Positions 23,252 through 33,469 of a DNA stretch of 64,000 nucleotides are shown in pieces. The stretch spans positions 2,336,476 to 2,400,475 of the forward strand of contig CM054145.1 of the NCBI GenBank assembly GCA_028751875.1. The letters run 5' to 3'. The notes beneath the pieces are model-generated. The model made no database searches and had not been told where the DNA came from. It was given only the letters and a program-made list of their open reading frames with translations. Every line of letters starts with the position of its first letter. Position 1 is the stretch's first letter. Origin of the DNA: Rapana venosa (Eukaryota; Mollusca; Gastropoda; Neogastropoda; Muricidae). The position numbers and the translations under genes are program-made.

Positions 23252-23525
23252 AAATTCATCACAAGAACTTCACCATGGCTTTGATTTCATCATAGCCAGG
23301 ATTTCAGTCTTGGACTTCAGACTCCCTCGTCACCAGGACTTAACACCAGAACTGCAGTCTTCATCATCACCCAGACTTCACCATCACCAGGACAACTTCA
23401 TCTTCACAACTGCAGTCTTCATCATCACCCAAACTTCACCATCACCAGGACAACTTCATCTTCACAACTGCAGTCTTCATCATCACCAGGACTTTAAAAG
23501 TCAACTTTAACTTGTTCCCTGCAGG
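23252..23525 (+). repeat. module B exon-like block, unit 4 (58-bp repeat)
   Basis: Starts after TATGCGACAG, with TTGAGATAAT 35 bases upstream. ACTGCAGTCTTCATCATCAC starts at 23,351, 23,409 and 23,467, a 58-bp period. It ends CTGCAGG/GTATGG at 23,525/23,526. Stops occur in every frame over the block. Confidence 0.75.
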
Positions 23526-23886
23526 GTATGGTTCTGTCATCTATCGTCTACATTTTTTTCTATATACAGTTTAAACGGTACTGGATGTGATAGCGGCGTG
23601 TTGATAAAGTTCTCTGAGGATACTGGTGTTGGAGATGTGTGACACTGACACTGTGTGTATTGTAAGGAAGCTGAAGAGTTTTCTCTACTGAGGAAAATGG
23701 TAATGATGTGTAGCAAGATAGAGGGCAGCCTGAAGTCATGATGTATCGATGTGTTGTCTTGTGTGATGGTTTGTTTCTCCTTTCTGGATGTTATTTCGTT
23801 GATGTATTTTTACATGGCTTGGTTATCACCTGCAGAGATGTGTCTGTTTTGAGATATTACTGTATTCCTGTGTGTCTGATGGCCAG

Positions 23887-24191
23887 GTCTCCATCTTTGC
23901 CAGAATTTCTAGATCACAAGGACTTGTTCATCACCGCTTGGACTTCTTCATTGCTGCAGAGACATCTTCATTGCAAGGACTTCAGCTTCTTCAGGATGTC
24001 TTCATGTTGAGGACATCTCTTCATCACCGCATGGATTTTTTTCATTGCCACAAGGACATCTCTTCATCACCGCATGGATTTTTTCATCACCACAAGGACA
24101 TCTCTTCATCACCACAAAGACTTGTTCATCACTGCAAGGACACCTTCATTGCCAGGACTTCAGAAATCCTCTTTGACTGCTTCCCTTCAAG
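23887..24191 (+). repeat. module C exon-like block, unit 4 (about 43-bp repeat)
   Basis: Acceptor-like GATGGCCAG and donor-like TTCAAG/GTATGG. GGACATCTCTTCATCACC starts at 24,011, 24,054 and 24,096. The post-module flank (TTGTACTGGATTGGG) runs to about 24,334, where a LINE interrupts the unit. Confidence 0.75.
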
Positions 24192-24876
24192 GTATGGTTG
24201 TGTCACCTGTCCTCTTCATTCTGTATACAATTTGAATTGTACTGGATTGGGTGGATACCACACTGTGGAGAAAGTGCCTTGATGACACTGCTCTTGGAGG
24301 TTAATGACATCAAGGCTGTGTAAATTCTAAACAAGTGGAGTAGTCAAGTCAAAAACACTTTAATCATCCCATGAAGGGCAAGTGCAATACTGACAGGCAC
24401 AGTGATACCTATAATTATCTCAAAGGACACAAGAAAAATACATTTCAAATTGGTATGAATATTCCAAGATAGCTTTAAAAATAATTATCAGACACACACG
24501 CAAATCTCAGGCGCACACACGCGCACACACACAGACATATACCCACACATACCAATGTAGGAATACAATGTTGTAAAAACCATTGATTGGAAAAGACGTA
24601 ATACATGCACGCGCGCCCTCACACACGCACACACACGTGAGCATACCCATACTCACTCACCAATATATGAACACAATTTTATAAAGACTATTGACTAGTA
24701 AACACATATATGCCCGTACAAACACGCTCGCGCACACCATAATGACAATTGACTAGTAAAGACATAAACTTACACACACATAATTTAAAAATCATTTAAG
24801 CCAAAAGTAAGATACAGGAGTACTTATTTTCATGACCACACACCCACACACACTTGACAATCAGGGAGGTATATCA

Positions 24877-25821
24877 TAAGCTGCTGAACGCCTATCACAA
24901 ACCCCTGACAACAATAACCCCTCTAAACACTACAAAAATGTTCTCAGCCAACTGCTTGATGAGCATGCACCTCCCACTGACCGTCTCCTGCCTGATAGGC
25001 CCTGTGTGCCATGGTACACCCATGACATCCTGGTCGCAAAGCGCAAACGCAGGCAACTAGAGCGGCAGTGGTGAAAAACAAAAACGGAGATTAATAAGCA
25101 GCTCTTCCAAAAACAAGTAAACAAAGTCAAATCTTAAATTCTTTCAGAAAGAACAAAGTATTACTCTTCTCAAGTTCTTGATGCCACATCTATGAAATCT
25201 CTCTTTTCCCTCACATCTACTCTTCTTGGATCTGTGAAGGCAAGCCCTCTGCCTTCCATCCACAACCACTCTGAACTTCCATCTATATTTTCTGCAATCT
25301 TTTATGAAAAAGTCCATAACATTTGCTCCAAACTGGATCAGACTCCTTTCCAGCCTGCACTTCCTGATCCCCAATTCTCTGGCACTCCTCTCCTTTTCTT
25401 TCTTCCGACAAGTGAGAAAGAAATCATGACAATTCTGAAAGAAATGACTATAAACTCGTGTAATCTTGATCCCATACCTGCTTCTCTTTTCACACAGTGC
25501 CTACCACAACTTATACCCGCTATCACGAAAATAGTAAACTTATCTCTTGTTTCAGGAAATGTTCCATCAACTCTCAAAACTGCTATAGTCACACCTCTAC
25601 TCAAAAAGCATGACCTTGACCCTAACATTCTGAAGAATTATAGACCTGTTTCCAATCTACCTTTCATCTCTTAAAGTCCTTGAAAAAGTAGTTCTCAAAC
25701 AGCTCAACATTATTTATTATTGATTGCATGACTGTGTAAGATTAGGTTGAATGCATGCGCTTTGATTTGTCTTTGCAAGATATAGCGCTATATAAGTTCC
25801 ATTTATTATTATTATTATTAT
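24877..25821 (+). mobile_element. CR1/L2-like retrotransposon, internally deleted, nested in LINE copy 2
   Basis: The plus strand carries the linker after endonuclease (frame with DRPCVPWYTHDILVAKRKRR), then an open stretch 25,192-25,674 with the RT start: SCNLDPIPASLFTQCLPQL, IVTPLLKKHDLDPN, NYRPVSNLPFIS. It then jumps directly to the 3' UTR (GATATAGCGCTATATAAG) and an (ATT)n tail. The RT palm is deleted. Left junction GGTATATCA/TAAG and right junction ATTATTA/TAATGTAAAAC; the bases GAG of the target, seen intact at 61,255, are missing. Confidence 0.8.
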
Positions 25822-25838
25822 AATGTAAAACTGTTTGG

Positions 25839-26447
25839 TCAGTGCTGTTTTGAATTTAGAATTCGAATGACAACTGGAACAAAAGAATTTCTTTTTCCAT
25901 TTGTTTTACTGTTGGAGCACCGAAAACAGCGTCCTGAAGGCAACAACTGAAATTCTGAAGACATAGCATGGGAAGGATCAGCCAAGATGGCAGTCGCTTT
26001 GCGCACAAGCTGCTGATCACAGTACGACTTGAGATCTCTTTGTTCTTCTCCAATTATTTTTGAGCAGATTCTAACATTTCTCCGAAGACTATTCTTGTTT
26101 TTAACACTAAGGTTGTTGTACCAACAGATGAAAGCAAAACTTAGAACACTCTCTATGTAGGACTTGTAGAACAAAGAAAGAATCTTTTTGTCAACAAAAA
26201 AGTTAGGCTTCCTTAGAAAATACATACGTTGTTGTCCCTTTTTGACAATAGCGTCAGTGTTAGCATCCCAGTTTAATTTGTGATCAAAAATAGTTCCCAG
26301 ATACTTGTACTTCGAAATGTTTTCAACATCTTGACTATGGATGATAACATGCTCAGAAGTGTGACCCGATCTTCTGAAATTGATAGGAAGATCTTTGGTT
26401 TTAGAAACATTTAGCTCCAGATACGCCTCATCACACCATTTGAGCAC
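25839..26447 (-). pseudogene. reverse transcriptase C-terminal part, copy 2
   Basis: About 200 residues homologous to copy 1: WCDEAYLELNVSKTKD, YKYLGTIFDHKLNWDAN, ILSLFYKSYIESVLSF, AKTNGKRN-type end. The frame is broken upstream at about 26,439 by a small A-rich insertion. The catalytic FADD lies beyond it, at 26,575-26,590, in a separate piece. Inactive. Confidence 0.8.
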
Positions 26448-26735
26448 ATAAGTGCTTATTCCATTATCCTTGATATAAAAGAATTAAAAAAAAAAAAAAA
26501 TTTAATTGATGAAATCGGTGAGGGCTGGACCATGTTTTGGGACGGATCCAGATAAGAGAGACAAGAGAGCACTGTCATCGGCAAATTTTACAAGAAAGGA
26601 ATTTTCATAGCTGCTTCTGCAATCATCTGTGTATAGAATGTACAGAAGTGGCGAGAGAACGCATCCCTGTGGAGAACTCGTACAGGAAAATCTAACCGAT
26701 GAAGATATTTTATTGGCAAAAATGCGCTACTCTTC
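26439..26735 (-). pseudogene. RT fragment separated by a small A-rich insertion, copy 2
   Basis: About 66 bases including a 15-A run and flanking AATTAAA/TTTAATT sit between CATCACACCA (26,438) and GAAATCGGTG (26,511). The uninterrupted order is visible at 62,190-62,215. Beyond it the palm region (PQGC, FADD) continues to 26,735, where the element is 5'-truncated into array sequence. Confidence 0.65.
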
Positions 26736-26813
26736 TGTAGATAGAAATGTAGTGAATAAAAGTGTAGAAATGTTTAGCAAGAAAGTGAGACTGCATGAAG
26801 TCAGGATGCATTA
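26736..26813 (+). repeat. array flank after module C, unit 4 remnant
   Basis: TCTGTAGATAGAAATGTAGTG through CAGGATGCA matches 30,536-30,610 after module C of unit 5. In unit 5 the sequence continues into TGTTATACTGTGC; here it switches abruptly to unrelated sequence exactly at TTAA. Confidence 0.8.
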
Positions 26814-29268
26814 ACCCTCTTGTTGTTGGATTCTACAGAGCTAAGCTGCCTGTAGATTTTGAATTCTTTGAAGGTTTTCTACCCCTATCTGACTTACTTT
26901 ACTCCTAAGACAATTGTGTGTGTGCATGACAAGCTATCAAGCTGAAATTTTGTCACAAGCTGGGTATGTCTTTGTACTTGCATTTAGGCGCAAGTTTATG
27001 TGTCTGGTCACCAGATGTCTTGTCATTGTCACTTTATTTGTCACCAATCTCAGGTAAAAGTATGGTATATATGATAAAACAGCAAATCCTGCATGGATTT
27101 GACAATAGTTCATGCATGTTAGTGTCGAATAAGGAACTGATACCCAGCTGATGTGTTTACCAATGGTTGTGTGCAATAGTACTTCAAGGATGTGTCACAT
27201 AATGTCCCCATAGCACCTGTTGTTTTATGGTATGTCTCGAGGAGACAGAAGTTTTGTTTAACTATTTTTTTTCTTTTGAAAACAAGTCATATTCAATCAA
27301 CAGGTGACCTTTAAACTGCAGTTCATATCTACGTGTGCTACCACATGTTTGTTAAGTGTACAGAAGTGTATCATTGTACATGACTGTCACACTGTCACCA
27401 GTGTCACAGCACAGGTGTGACAAATTCAAAACAACACAGAACTTCTGTAACCCTACAAAATTTTATTGTTGGTAGTCTCTAAAGTAGTCGTAGTGGTGGC
27501 ACAGGGTCACATCACATCACAAAAAGCACAAATTATGGATGTGTGGGGGAGTGTACCCATTGCTCTCACCTGTCGAACCTTGGCAGACTGGAGACCTATT
27601 TTATTTTCCTTCTTTCTATTTTTGTTATCGGCATATCTGTTCGTTTCTGCCATTGCAGTTTCAAAGCAAAAGTGTGGTAATAATGAGAAAACAGTCCTGC
27701 CAGCAGTACAGCCCATCACCTTCTCCCTTGATGATCCTTCATGGCAAGAAAGGACAGGAAAAGTGACAGTCAGAATGACAGTTCCAGGAATCACGAAGAA
27801 AACTGAACAGAGCGACATTGTCAAAAGAACTCTGACAGCAGCCATGATAGAAGATCAATACCCTCACGAGGCATGGCTCCACGTCTACACAGACGGCTCT
27901 GCAACAGATGCCACCAGATGTGGAGGAGCTGGGGCCTACATCTGGTATCCCAGCAGAGAATGGCAGACTCGGTCAATAGCAACCGGCGTCTACTGCACCA
28001 ACTACAAGGCCGAAGTGGAAGCGATCATCCTTGCAGCAAACACCATCCGCAGCAGAGTGGATCACAACACCCAGGTCGTCTTTCTGACCGACGCTCTGTC
28101 TGTGCTGCAAGCCTTCAACAGCGCCAGCTTCCACAACTAGAGATGGCACTACATAACATCCAGTGTCTTCGCACCGTGCTGCAGTGGATCCCCTCACACT
28201 GTGGCATCGAGGGCAATGAGCAAGCTGACAGAATGGCCAAGATAGGCGCCCGAGATGAACAGCCGAAAACCCTGTCTGCCTTGCAAGAGCAAGACCATCA
28301 TTAAGGCTCTCTACAGGAAAACGCCACCACCAGACAGCTACCACAGCCTCACCAGACAAGACCAGGTGACCATCTTCCGATTAAGAACAGGCCACTGCAG
28401 GCTGAACCAACATCTGCACAGGAAGATGAAAGTGGTACCCTCCCCCATGTGCTCATGTGGGGAAGCTGAGCAAGACACTCGCCACATCCTGCAGGACTGC
28501 AGGGCCTTCAGGCAGCTGAGAGAGGAAATGTGGCCGAACCCATTACCCCTAGAAGGAAAACTGTACGGGCCGGTGGATGCCCTACAGACGACTGCTACAT
28601 TCCTTAGGCGAACTGGTCTCTTGGTGTAAAACAATAAGGCATCGAAAAGAAGAAGAAGAAAACAGTCAAAAGGCATCGTTTTCAGGCGTCTATGCCGCGG
28701 ACCGGCCGGGAGGTCAAATTTCTCCACAGTAAGTGTGTGTAGCACAGGTCAGGAATGTGCCCAGTAGCACATTATTTTCAGGCTCACTCTTCTCCCTAAC
28801 TGCAGCATTTCCTTCCTCCTCTTCCTCGTAAGCGTTTAATATTGGACTCACTTAACAATTCTCGTTCAAATGTTTCTACTTCCAAGACAGCAACATTCAA
28901 TTTATCGTCTCGCTAATCAGATGAATCGTCTGCTTCTAAAGAAAACACCATTTTTTCCTGCCACGCTGCACCATTGAAAAGCGTTCTGGTTGCTGGCTGT
29001 TATTTCTTCCTTCCCTCCCCACTACACGCATGTTAGTGGTCTAAATTTATCACTGGCACCCTCTGACACCCTCCCTGCATCACCCCACCCATTTTCAGAC
29101 CTTACCTTAACCTTAATTCTCTCTGTGCCAGGAGGCACACAAGGCTTGAATATCATTCCTCCACTGGTTCTGGTCTGCAGCTGTGCATCATTTTCAGACA
29201 CATAGAGTGAAAACCACGAGGCCTGTGTGTGATGGAAAAGTACTGCCCACGTGGCAGCACCAACTGTC
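26814..29268. mobile_element. candidate piggyBac-like element, left end at TTAA (right end lost in gap)
   Basis: Unit sequence stops at GCATTAA and the foreign sequence begins CCCTCTTGTTGTTGG, the layout expected of a piggyBac-type insertion (TTAA target, CCC terminal bases). On the minus strand near 28,950-28,830 a short acidic start (MVFSLEADDSSD) is followed by stops. No transposase catalytic motif is visible and the right terminus is not seen, so this call is tentative. Non-repeat host sequence is the alternative. Confidence 0.3.
27696..28656 (+). mobile_element. 5'-truncated RNase H-type non-LTR retrotransposon with target-site duplication
   Basis: Only the C-terminal end of the polyprotein remains. 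RNase H residues are visible: YTDGSA (first Asp), YKAEVEAI (Glu), FLTDALSVLQ (second Asp), then in another frame GNEQADRMAK (last Asp). A C-terminal Cys/His knuckle follows (CSCGEAEQDTRHILQDC). Three plus frames are needed (to 28,140, to 28,304, to 28,629), so it is dead. It ends in (GAA)n. AGAAAACAGTC flanks it at 27,685-27,695 and 28,657-28,667. The RNase H plus knuckle layout suggests the I/Nimb group. Confidence 0.75.
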
Positions 29269-29768
29269 NNNNNNNNNNNNNNNNNNNNNNNNNNNNNNNN
29301 NNNNNNNNNNNNNNNNNNNNNNNNNNNNNNNNNNNNNNNNNNNNNNNNNNNNNNNNNNNNNNNNNNNNNNNNNNNNNNNNNNNNNNNNNNNNNNNNNNNN
29401 NNNNNNNNNNNNNNNNNNNNNNNNNNNNNNNNNNNNNNNNNNNNNNNNNNNNNNNNNNNNNNNNNNNNNNNNNNNNNNNNNNNNNNNNNNNNNNNNNNNN
29501 NNNNNNNNNNNNNNNNNNNNNNNNNNNNNNNNNNNNNNNNNNNNNNNNNNNNNNNNNNNNNNNNNNNNNNNNNNNNNNNNNNNNNNNNNNNNNNNNNNNN
29601 NNNNNNNNNNNNNNNNNNNNNNNNNNNNNNNNNNNNNNNNNNNNNNNNNNNNNNNNNNNNNNNNNNNNNNNNNNNNNNNNNNNNNNNNNNNNNNNNNNNN
29701 NNNNNNNNNNNNNNNNNNNNNNNNNNNNNNNNNNNNNNNNNNNNNNNNNNNNNNNNNNNNNNNNNNNN
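29269..29768. other. assembly gap, 500 N
   Basis: Exactly 500 N. Left is non-array sequence. Right resumes inside the flank after module B, so the gap hides the start of unit 5 (A, B) and whatever closes the foreign insertion. The real length is unknown. Confidence 0.99.
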
Positions 29769-30133
29769 CATCAATCCTCATACATTATTTTTCTATATAC
29801 TGAAAACACAGTACTGTATTTGATAGCAGCGTGTATGATAAAGTTCTCTGAGGATACAGCGTTGGAGATGTGTGACACAGACACAGTGAGAACTGTAAGG
29901 CAGCTGAAGTTTACTCTACTGAGGAAAATGGTAATGATGTGTAGCAAGATAGAGGGCAGCCTGAAGTCATGATGCATTGATGTGTTATCTTGTGTGATAG
30001 TTTGTTTCTTCTTTCTGTTGTTTCTTCTTTCTGGATGTTCTTTCATTGATGTATTTTTAGATGGCTTGGTCATCACCTGCAGAGATGTGTCTGTTTTGAG
30101 ATATTACTGTACTCCTGTGTGTCTGATTGCCAG

Positions 30134-30375
30134 GTCTCCCATCTTTGGCAGAATTTCTAGATCACAAGGACTTGTTCATCACCGCTTGGACTTTCTCATC
30201 ACTGCAGAGACATCTTCATTACAAGGACTTCAGCTTCATGTCGAGGACATCTTGATCACCGCATAGATTTGTTCATCACTACAAGGACATCTCTTCATCA
30301 CCACAAAGACACTTTCCTCACTGCAAGATCACCTCATTGCCAGACTTCAAAATCCTCTTGACAGCTTCCTTCAAG
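30134..30375 (+). repeat. module C exon-like block, unit 5
   Basis: Acceptor-like GATTGCCAG. Donor-like TTCAAG/GTAAGT at 30,375/30,376 is a perfect metazoan 5' splice consensus. TTTTGAGATATTA lies 40 bases upstream of the block start. Confidence 0.75.
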
Positions 30376-30756
30376 GTAAGTTGTGGTCACCTGTCCTCCT
30401 TCCTTCTGTATACATTTTGAATTGTACTGGGACTGGGTTGGATACCACACTGTTGAGAAAGTGCCTTGATTGACACTGCTCCAATGGAGTTAATTACATC
30501 AAGGCTGTGTATATTCTAAACAAGTGGAGTAGTGTTCTGTAGATAGAAATGTACTGAATAAAAGTGTAGAAATGTGTAGGAAGAAAGCAAGACTGCATGA
30601 AGTCAGGATGCATTAATGTTATACTGTGCTATGGTCTGTGATGATTTGTTTCTTCTTGATGTCAGTCTGTTCTTTTCTTTTTAACTACCCTGCTTGTAAG
30701 CTGCTCCAGTTTTCTCTTTTGAGATAATGATGTTTTCTTGTTTGTTTTTTGGACAG

Positions 30757-30919
30757 AATCTCATCATGGCAGGAACCTTGATCATCTCTGAGATTTCAGT
30801 CATCATCAACACCAGCACTTGATCAACACCAGGACATGATCAACACCCGGCCAAAAAAAAAAAACGAAATCATCAACACCAGCACTTCAAAAAGTCAACT
30901 TGTACGTGTGCGCTGCAAG
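30757..30919 (+). repeat. module D exon-like block, unit 5
   Basis: Acceptor-like TTTTTTGGACAG and donor-like GCTGCAAG/GTATGT. TTTTGAGATAAT is at 30,717-30,728, 40 bases before the start. It contains ATCAACACCAGGACATG repeats and a short A run at 30,854-30,863. Confidence 0.75.
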
Positions 30920-31277
30920 GTATGTTCGTCGCCCATTCTATTCATTTTTTATACAAAACAGTGAAGACTGCACTGGATCTGATAGCACTGTGTGATATAG
31001 TTCACTGATGAACTGCTCTTAGGAGACTTTTGAGATTACAGTCTGTATAGTCTAAAGATCTGAGGGGTAAATGGTAGAGATTAAATTGTAAAAAACCATG
31101 TACAAGAAGTGGGCAGAAAATAGAAGGTGATGATACATTGTGTAACACTGTGCTTTGCTCTGTGATGATTCTTGACATTTAAAAAAATTCATTCATTTTT
31201 AAATGGCTCGCTCATTACCTACACAGATTTGTCTTTTTTGAGATGATAATTTATTCCTTTTTTTTTTTTTTTCCCAG

Positions 31278-31921
31278 ACTCTTCGCCAGAATTTCTTGAT
31301 GGCAGGGACTTCTTTATGGCCGTAAGGACTTTGTCTTTGCCAGGATAACTTCATCACAAGACTTCTTCCTTGTCACAAGGACTTTGCCAGGATAACTTCA
31401 TCACAAGACTTCTTCCTTGTCACAAGGACTTTGCCTTTGCCAGGATATCTTCATCACAAGACTTCTTCACTGTCACAAGGACATTGTCTTTGCCAGGATA
31501 ACTTCATCACAAGACTTCTTCACTGTCACAAGGACTTTGTCTTTGCTAGGATAACTTCATCACAAGACTTCTTTTCTTCACTGTCACAAGGACATTGTCT
31601 TTGCCAGGATAACTTCATCACAAGACTTCTTCAATGTCACAAAGACTTTGTCTTTGCCAGGATAACTTCATCACAAGACTTCTTCACTGTCACAAGGACA
31701 TTGTCTTTGCCAGGATAACTTCATCACAAGACTTCTTCAATGTCACAAAGACTTTGTCTTTGCCAGGATAACTTCATCACAAGACTTCTTCACTGTCACA
31801 AGGACATTGTCTTTGCCAGGATAACTTCATCACAAGACTTCTTCATTGTCACAAAGACTTCTTCGTCACTGAAAAAACTTCATTGTCTGTTCCTCAGCTT
31901 GAGCTCCAAGGTTCACCAATG
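31278..31921 (+). repeat. module E exon-like block, unit 5: expanded 53-bp array
   Basis: Acceptor-like poly-T TTCCCAG and donor-like AATG/GTGAGA. About eleven repeats with GGATAACTTCATCACAAGAC and CACAAGGACATTGTCTTTGC; successive copies start 53 bases apart (31,441, 31,494, 31,547). The 3' end, from GCTTGAGCTCCAAGGTTCAC, is related to the SINE body at 63,350, so the donor lies in SINE-derived sequence. TTTTGAGATGATAAT is 42 bases upstream. Confidence 0.8.
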
Positions 31922-31974
31922 GTGAGATTTTTACTTGTACAACCAGTTTTTCACATTATTAAGATAGCAGCAGT

Positions 31975-32140
31975 TACTTTGGGGACACAGTTTGGATTGG
32001 AACTTACCTGAGGAGTCAGTACTGATGTGAACTGCAGGGTGAAATCCTCTGAAACAGGCGTCTCTGCGGTGCCTTGATCCCAGACCATCAGATCACTAGC
32101 ATAATGCTCCGCTGTTCTGCCCCTCAATATTATGTATATA
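31975..32140 (-). mobile_element. SINE remnant (block F), unit 5
   Basis: Same block as 16,075-16,235, only a few differences (GCGGTGCC versus TGGTGCC). It is continuous with the SINE-like end of module E to its left. Confidence 0.5.
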
Positions 32141-32330
32141 CATTTTTATATGTAAACATTTCATAAAAAAAGGAATCTTTCCTGCATTAAAGTCTTAATA
32201 CATAATGGTGTATGTGCACCATTTTCTGGGGTGTTTATCATATTTGAAAAATTGTTGTTCTTTGTTTTATGATTAATGCGCATAAGTTTTCTGTTTTGAG
32301 ATAATAAAGTGTTTTTTCTATCATCCTCAG

Positions 32331-32860
32331 GACTTCAAAACTTGACCATGGCCAAGACGTCATCTTTCTGCATTGTGGCCAAGACTTCATCATCGCCAAG
32401 ACTTCATCATCACCAAGACTTCCATCATCACCAGGACTTCATCATCACCAGGACTTCATCATCACCAAGACTTCTTCATCACCATGACTTCTTCATCACC
32501 AAGACTTCATCATCACCAAGACTTCATCATCACCAGGACTTCATCACAAAGCCTTCATCATCACCAGGACTTCTTCATCACCAAGACTTCATCATCACCA
32601 GGACTTCATCATCACCAAGACTTCATCATCACCATGACTTCTTCATCACCAAGACTTCTTCATCACCAAGACTTCATCACCAAGACTTCATCATCACCAT
32701 GACTTCAGCAACACAAACTTCAACACAAAGACTTGATCATGGCACAGAGTTTTACAAGGCAAAGATTTCATTCATCGTTATGAAGAGTTCAACAGTGCCA
32801 AGACTTTGTCATCGTTGGGAAAAGTTATTGCTTCAAGCAAAACTGTGGGCTAGACTTTAT
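32331..32860 (+). repeat. module G, unit 5 (17-bp tandem array)
   Basis: Follows TTCTATCATCCTCAG, with TTTTGAGATAAT 37 bases upstream. About 18 repeats of TTCATCATCACCAAGAC with AGGAC and ATGAC variants at 32,385-32,705. The array is shorter than in unit 3. A 192-codon frame is open for the same reason as in unit 3. Confidence 0.75.
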
Positions 32861-33114
32861 CATGGATTATCAGACATGTTGCCGTGACATATTTGAAGCC
32901 ACACTCTTGGTTCTGTTGTAAAACCAGCTCCACAGTTGTATTGCTAATGTACATGCTTCTTCAGGACACAATGCTCCTGTCTTAATGATAGGACTTCAGT
33001 CTGGATGAATTTTGGGTTGTATGACTTTTTGTTTGAAAAAAAAATCCTGTTGTTTGAGGCATGACTTTGTTTTTGTGTGTTCTTCTTTTTTTTTGTTTCT
33101 TGTTTTTGGTGAGT

Positions 33115-33465
33115 GTGTGTAGGTGACATGAATTTTGGATGTCAGAAAATGGAAGTGGGAAAAAAGAGGAGGATGGAGGACCCACAAAAAAAAAGAAAAA
33201 AAAAGAAAAGGGGAAAAGAAAAGGTGGTTGGGGGCCCCACAAAAAAATAAAAAAAAAAGAGAAAAAAAAAAAATGGGGAAAAGAAAAGGTGGTTGGAGGC
33301 CCCACAAAATATAAAAAAGAGAAAAAAAAGAAAAAGAAAAAAAGAAATGGGGAAAAGAAAAGGTGGTTGGAGGCCCCACAAAATAAATTTAAAAAAAGAA
33401 AAAAAAAAAAGGGGGAGAAAAAAAGGCGGTTGGAGGCCCCACAAAATTTTTTTTTTAAAAATCAA
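33115..33465 (+). repeat. block I, unit 5: expanded purine-rich minisatellite
   Basis: Four to five repeats of A/G-rich sequence ending in GGTGGTTGGAGGCCCCAC, spaced about 63-73 bases (ends near 33,240, 33,305, 33,378, 33,441). Spacing varies because of A/G-run length. In unit 3 there is one. Confidence 0.8.
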
Positions 33466-33469
33466 CAAC

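Larger units (their letters stand above)
24335..26735 (-). mobile_element. non-LTR retrotransposon, copy 2 (5'-truncated, carrying a nested L2-like element)
   Basis: Same family as 19,625-22,600. The 3' tail TCAAGTCAAAAACAC starts at about 24,335, the AC-rich 3' UTR runs to 24,876, a CR1/L2-like element occupies 24,877-25,821, and the RT continues from 25,822 to 26,735. It splits unit 4 between GTGGAGTAG and TTCTGTAGATAG in the flank after module C; the uninterrupted site is visible at about 30,525-30,545. Confidence 0.8.

Noticed and set aside
27466..27695. N-terminal extension of the RNase H frame as a membrane-anchored protein
   Set aside because: The element boundary, marked by the duplication at 27,685-27,695, falls inside this frame, so the hydrophobic stretch upstream is flanking DNA read by chance.
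29022..29972. Open frames crossing the N gap
   Set aside because: They consist mostly of N-derived unknown residues.
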